A program made the translations under genes and the position numbers. DNA of 7,321 nt. It comes from Negativicutes bacterium UBA1444. GTDB taxonomy: Bacteria > Bacillota > Negativicutes > UBA1444. Positions within the stretch are counted from its first letter, which is position 1. Each line of letters opens with the position of its first letter. The stretch covers positions 2,016 through 9,336 of the forward strand of contig DCTI01000224.1 of assembly GCA_002329525.1 (NCBI GenBank), given 5' to 3'. Below the pieces are notes generated by a model. That model had not been told where the DNA came from. It saw only the letters and a program-made list of their open reading frames with translations, and searched no databases. This document shows positions 6,082 to 7,321 of this stretch, piece after piece.

Positions 6082-7321
6082 TTATTCCTGACCCGCCGAT
6101 TTTTCCACCCCCTCACTTTCACATGCATTTCGTTTTTGCCGCCGGTAGGTCGAAATCAGCTGTCCCACGAGGACGATCGCGAAAATCGCCATCAATGTGC
6201 CCGAAATCGGCCGGGATACAAATATCCACAGGCTTCCTTCCGACATCAGCAGGGACTGGCGGAACGCATTTTCAATCAGCGGCGCCAAGATGAACGACAT
6301 GACCATCGGCCCCGGCTCGAACTTCAATTTGCGCAGGACATACCCCAGAACCCCAAAGCCGATGAACACATAGATACTGAATGTCTCATTGGCCAGGCTG
6401 TAACAGCCGACCGTGGTGAACATGGCGATAACCGGCCCGAGAATCCCGAACGGAACCTTCAACAACTGTACCCAAAGTCCTACCAACGGCAGATTGAGAA
6501 TCAGCAGAATCACATTGCCGATATACATGGAGGCAATCACACCCCAGAAAACATCCGGCCGCTCCTGAATCAGAAAAGGACCCGGTGTGACGCCTTGAAT
6601 CAGCAGCGCGGCGAAAATCATGGCTACGGAAGCGTTGCAGGGAATCCCCAGCGTCAACAAAGGGATGAACGAGGAACTTGACGCACCGTTGTTGGCGGAT
6701 TCGGGTCCGGCAACCCCGGCCAAGGCCCCTTTGCCGAACTCTTCAGGATGCTTGGAAAATCGTTTTTCGATCGCATAAGAGGTCAGTGAAGCGACGACCG
6801 CGCCGCCGCCGGGAATAATTCCGGTGAAGAAACCAAGAACAGAACCGCGGAAAACCGGCCACTTACTCTCCGCCCAATCAGCAGCGGTGGGAAACAGCTT
6901 GCCAATGGTACGGGTCACGAATTGCGCACCCTCCTGCTCTTCCAACGTCAACAAGATCTCGCTGAGGCCGAACAGGCCCATGGCCAACGTAACAAAATCA
7001 AAGCCTCCCTGAAGTGACACAATGCCGAACGTGAAACGTTCCTGGCCGGAAATGGGATCCAGGCCGACATTGGGCCAAATAATGCCCATCAGCAGCATGA
7101 TCGTTCCCTTGATCGGAGAATCGCCGGACAAAAACACAGCCAGCATCAGGCCGAACAACATCAGGGCAAAGTACTCGGGAGCCCCGAAGCGAAGCGCAAA
7201 TTCCGCCAGCGGCGGCGCCATGAACGTCATGCCGATGACACCGACGGTTCCGGCGATGAAGGAACCGATCGCCGCAATGCCGAGCGCCGCTCCGGCCCGG
7301 CCTTTTTTCGCCATTTCGTAG
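6082..7321 (-). CDS. tctA: Tripartite tricarboxylate transporter large membrane subunit TctA, N-terminus outside the window
   Basis: The large, multi-spanning permease subunit of a TTT transporter, which uses an ion gradient to take up carboxylates delivered by TctC. The frame runs through the right edge of the window; 412 residues are visible of a usual 500 or so, and about 100 N-terminal residues are missing. The ATG at 7314 is internal: the preceding codons encode Tyr-Glu, and [10 protein letters not shown] matches the internal 'GYQMARxGRAG' stretch of full-length TctA. Conserved motifs are GIIPGGGA (165-172 counting from that Met), [12 protein letters not shown] (204-215) and LLTLGIP (219-225), which form the conserved core, followed by several hydrophobic segments and a charged cytoplasmic tail. 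The small subunit TctB is not found between tctA and tctC and is presumably upstream, outside the window. Confidence 0.94.
   Translation of the reverse strand, partial: YEMAKKGRAGAALGIAAIGSFIAGTVGVIGMTFMAPPLAEFALRFGAPEYFALMLFGLMLAVFLSGDSPIKGTIMLLMGIIWPNVGLDPISGQERFTFGIVSLQGGFDFVTLAMGLFGLSEILLTLEEQEGAQFVTRTIGKLFPTAADWAESKWPVFRGSVLGFFTGIIPGGGAVVASLTSYAIEKRFSKHPEEFGKGALAGVAGPESANNGASSSSFIPLLTLGIPCNASVAMIFAALLIQGVTPGPFLIQERPDVFWGVIASMYIGNVILLILNLPLVGLWVQLLKVPFGILGPVIAMFTTVGCYSLANETFSIYVFIGFGVLGYVLRKLKFEPGPMVMSFILAPLIENAFRQSLLMSEGSLWIFVSRPISGTLMAIFAIVLVGQLISTYRRQKRNACESEGVEKSAGQE

Noticed and set aside
6070..6681. A plus-strand frame of 203 codons opposite tctA
   Set aside because: It is antisense to the conserved C-terminal half of TctA, and its Gln/Arg/Asn-rich translation is typical of a shadow frame.
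1..7321. CRISPR arrays, tRNA or rRNA genes, transposases, insertion sequence ends or phage genes
   Set aside because: No direct repeat arrays, RNA gene signatures or mobile-element proteins were seen on either strand; the window is densely packed with metabolic, transport and regulatory genes.

Overview
This window comes from a bacterial chromosome, and every gene I can support lies on the minus strand, so the locus reads from right to left. The solute-binding protein is a lipoprotein with a clear lipobox. Most genes have strong AGGAGG-type ribosome binding sites, and the genes are separated by U-tract hairpin terminators. This fits a Bacillota (Firmicutes) lineage of moderate GC content, possibly Negativicutes- or Clostridia-like, but the genus cannot be read from the window.

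Region 1 (7321 to 2821) is the 3' part of an operon. It holds tctA (its N-terminus lies outside the window), tctC (lipoprotein binding protein), an HpcH/HpaI-family metal-dependent aldolase, and a divergent LarA-like (DUF2088) protein of the nickel-pincer hydroxyacid racemase superfamily. Spacers are 31, 42 and 83 bases. The largest, just before the LarA-like gene, holds a long hairpin. A symmetric terminator follows the LarA-like stop codon.

Region 2 (2793 to 805) is a second unit with an extended -10 promoter overlapping an imperfect palindrome. It encodes a FadR-type GntR regulator and an FAD-dependent L-2-hydroxyglutarate oxidase-like enzyme (LhgO family), and ends at an intrinsic terminator. 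Region 3 (764 to 1) is the start of an unrelated-looking membrane-anchored PAS-domain sensor protein, cut by the window edge, with a candidate promoter and two perfect 7-1-7 palindromes around its start.

Taken together, regions 1 and 2 look like an uptake and degradation module for a hydroxylated carboxylate. The TctA/TctC transporter imports it, the LarA-like protein inverts the configuration at a hydroxyl carbon, the LhgO-like enzyme oxidises a 2-hydroxyacid to a 2-oxoacid, and the aldolase splits a 4-hydroxy-2-oxoacid into pyruvate and an aldehyde or oxoacid. The GntR protein probably senses an intermediate. The substrate is not known; a 2,4-dihydroxy-carboxylate would fit all three enzymes. 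This combination, with a LarA homologue far from canonical lactate racemase, is the most interesting content of the window.
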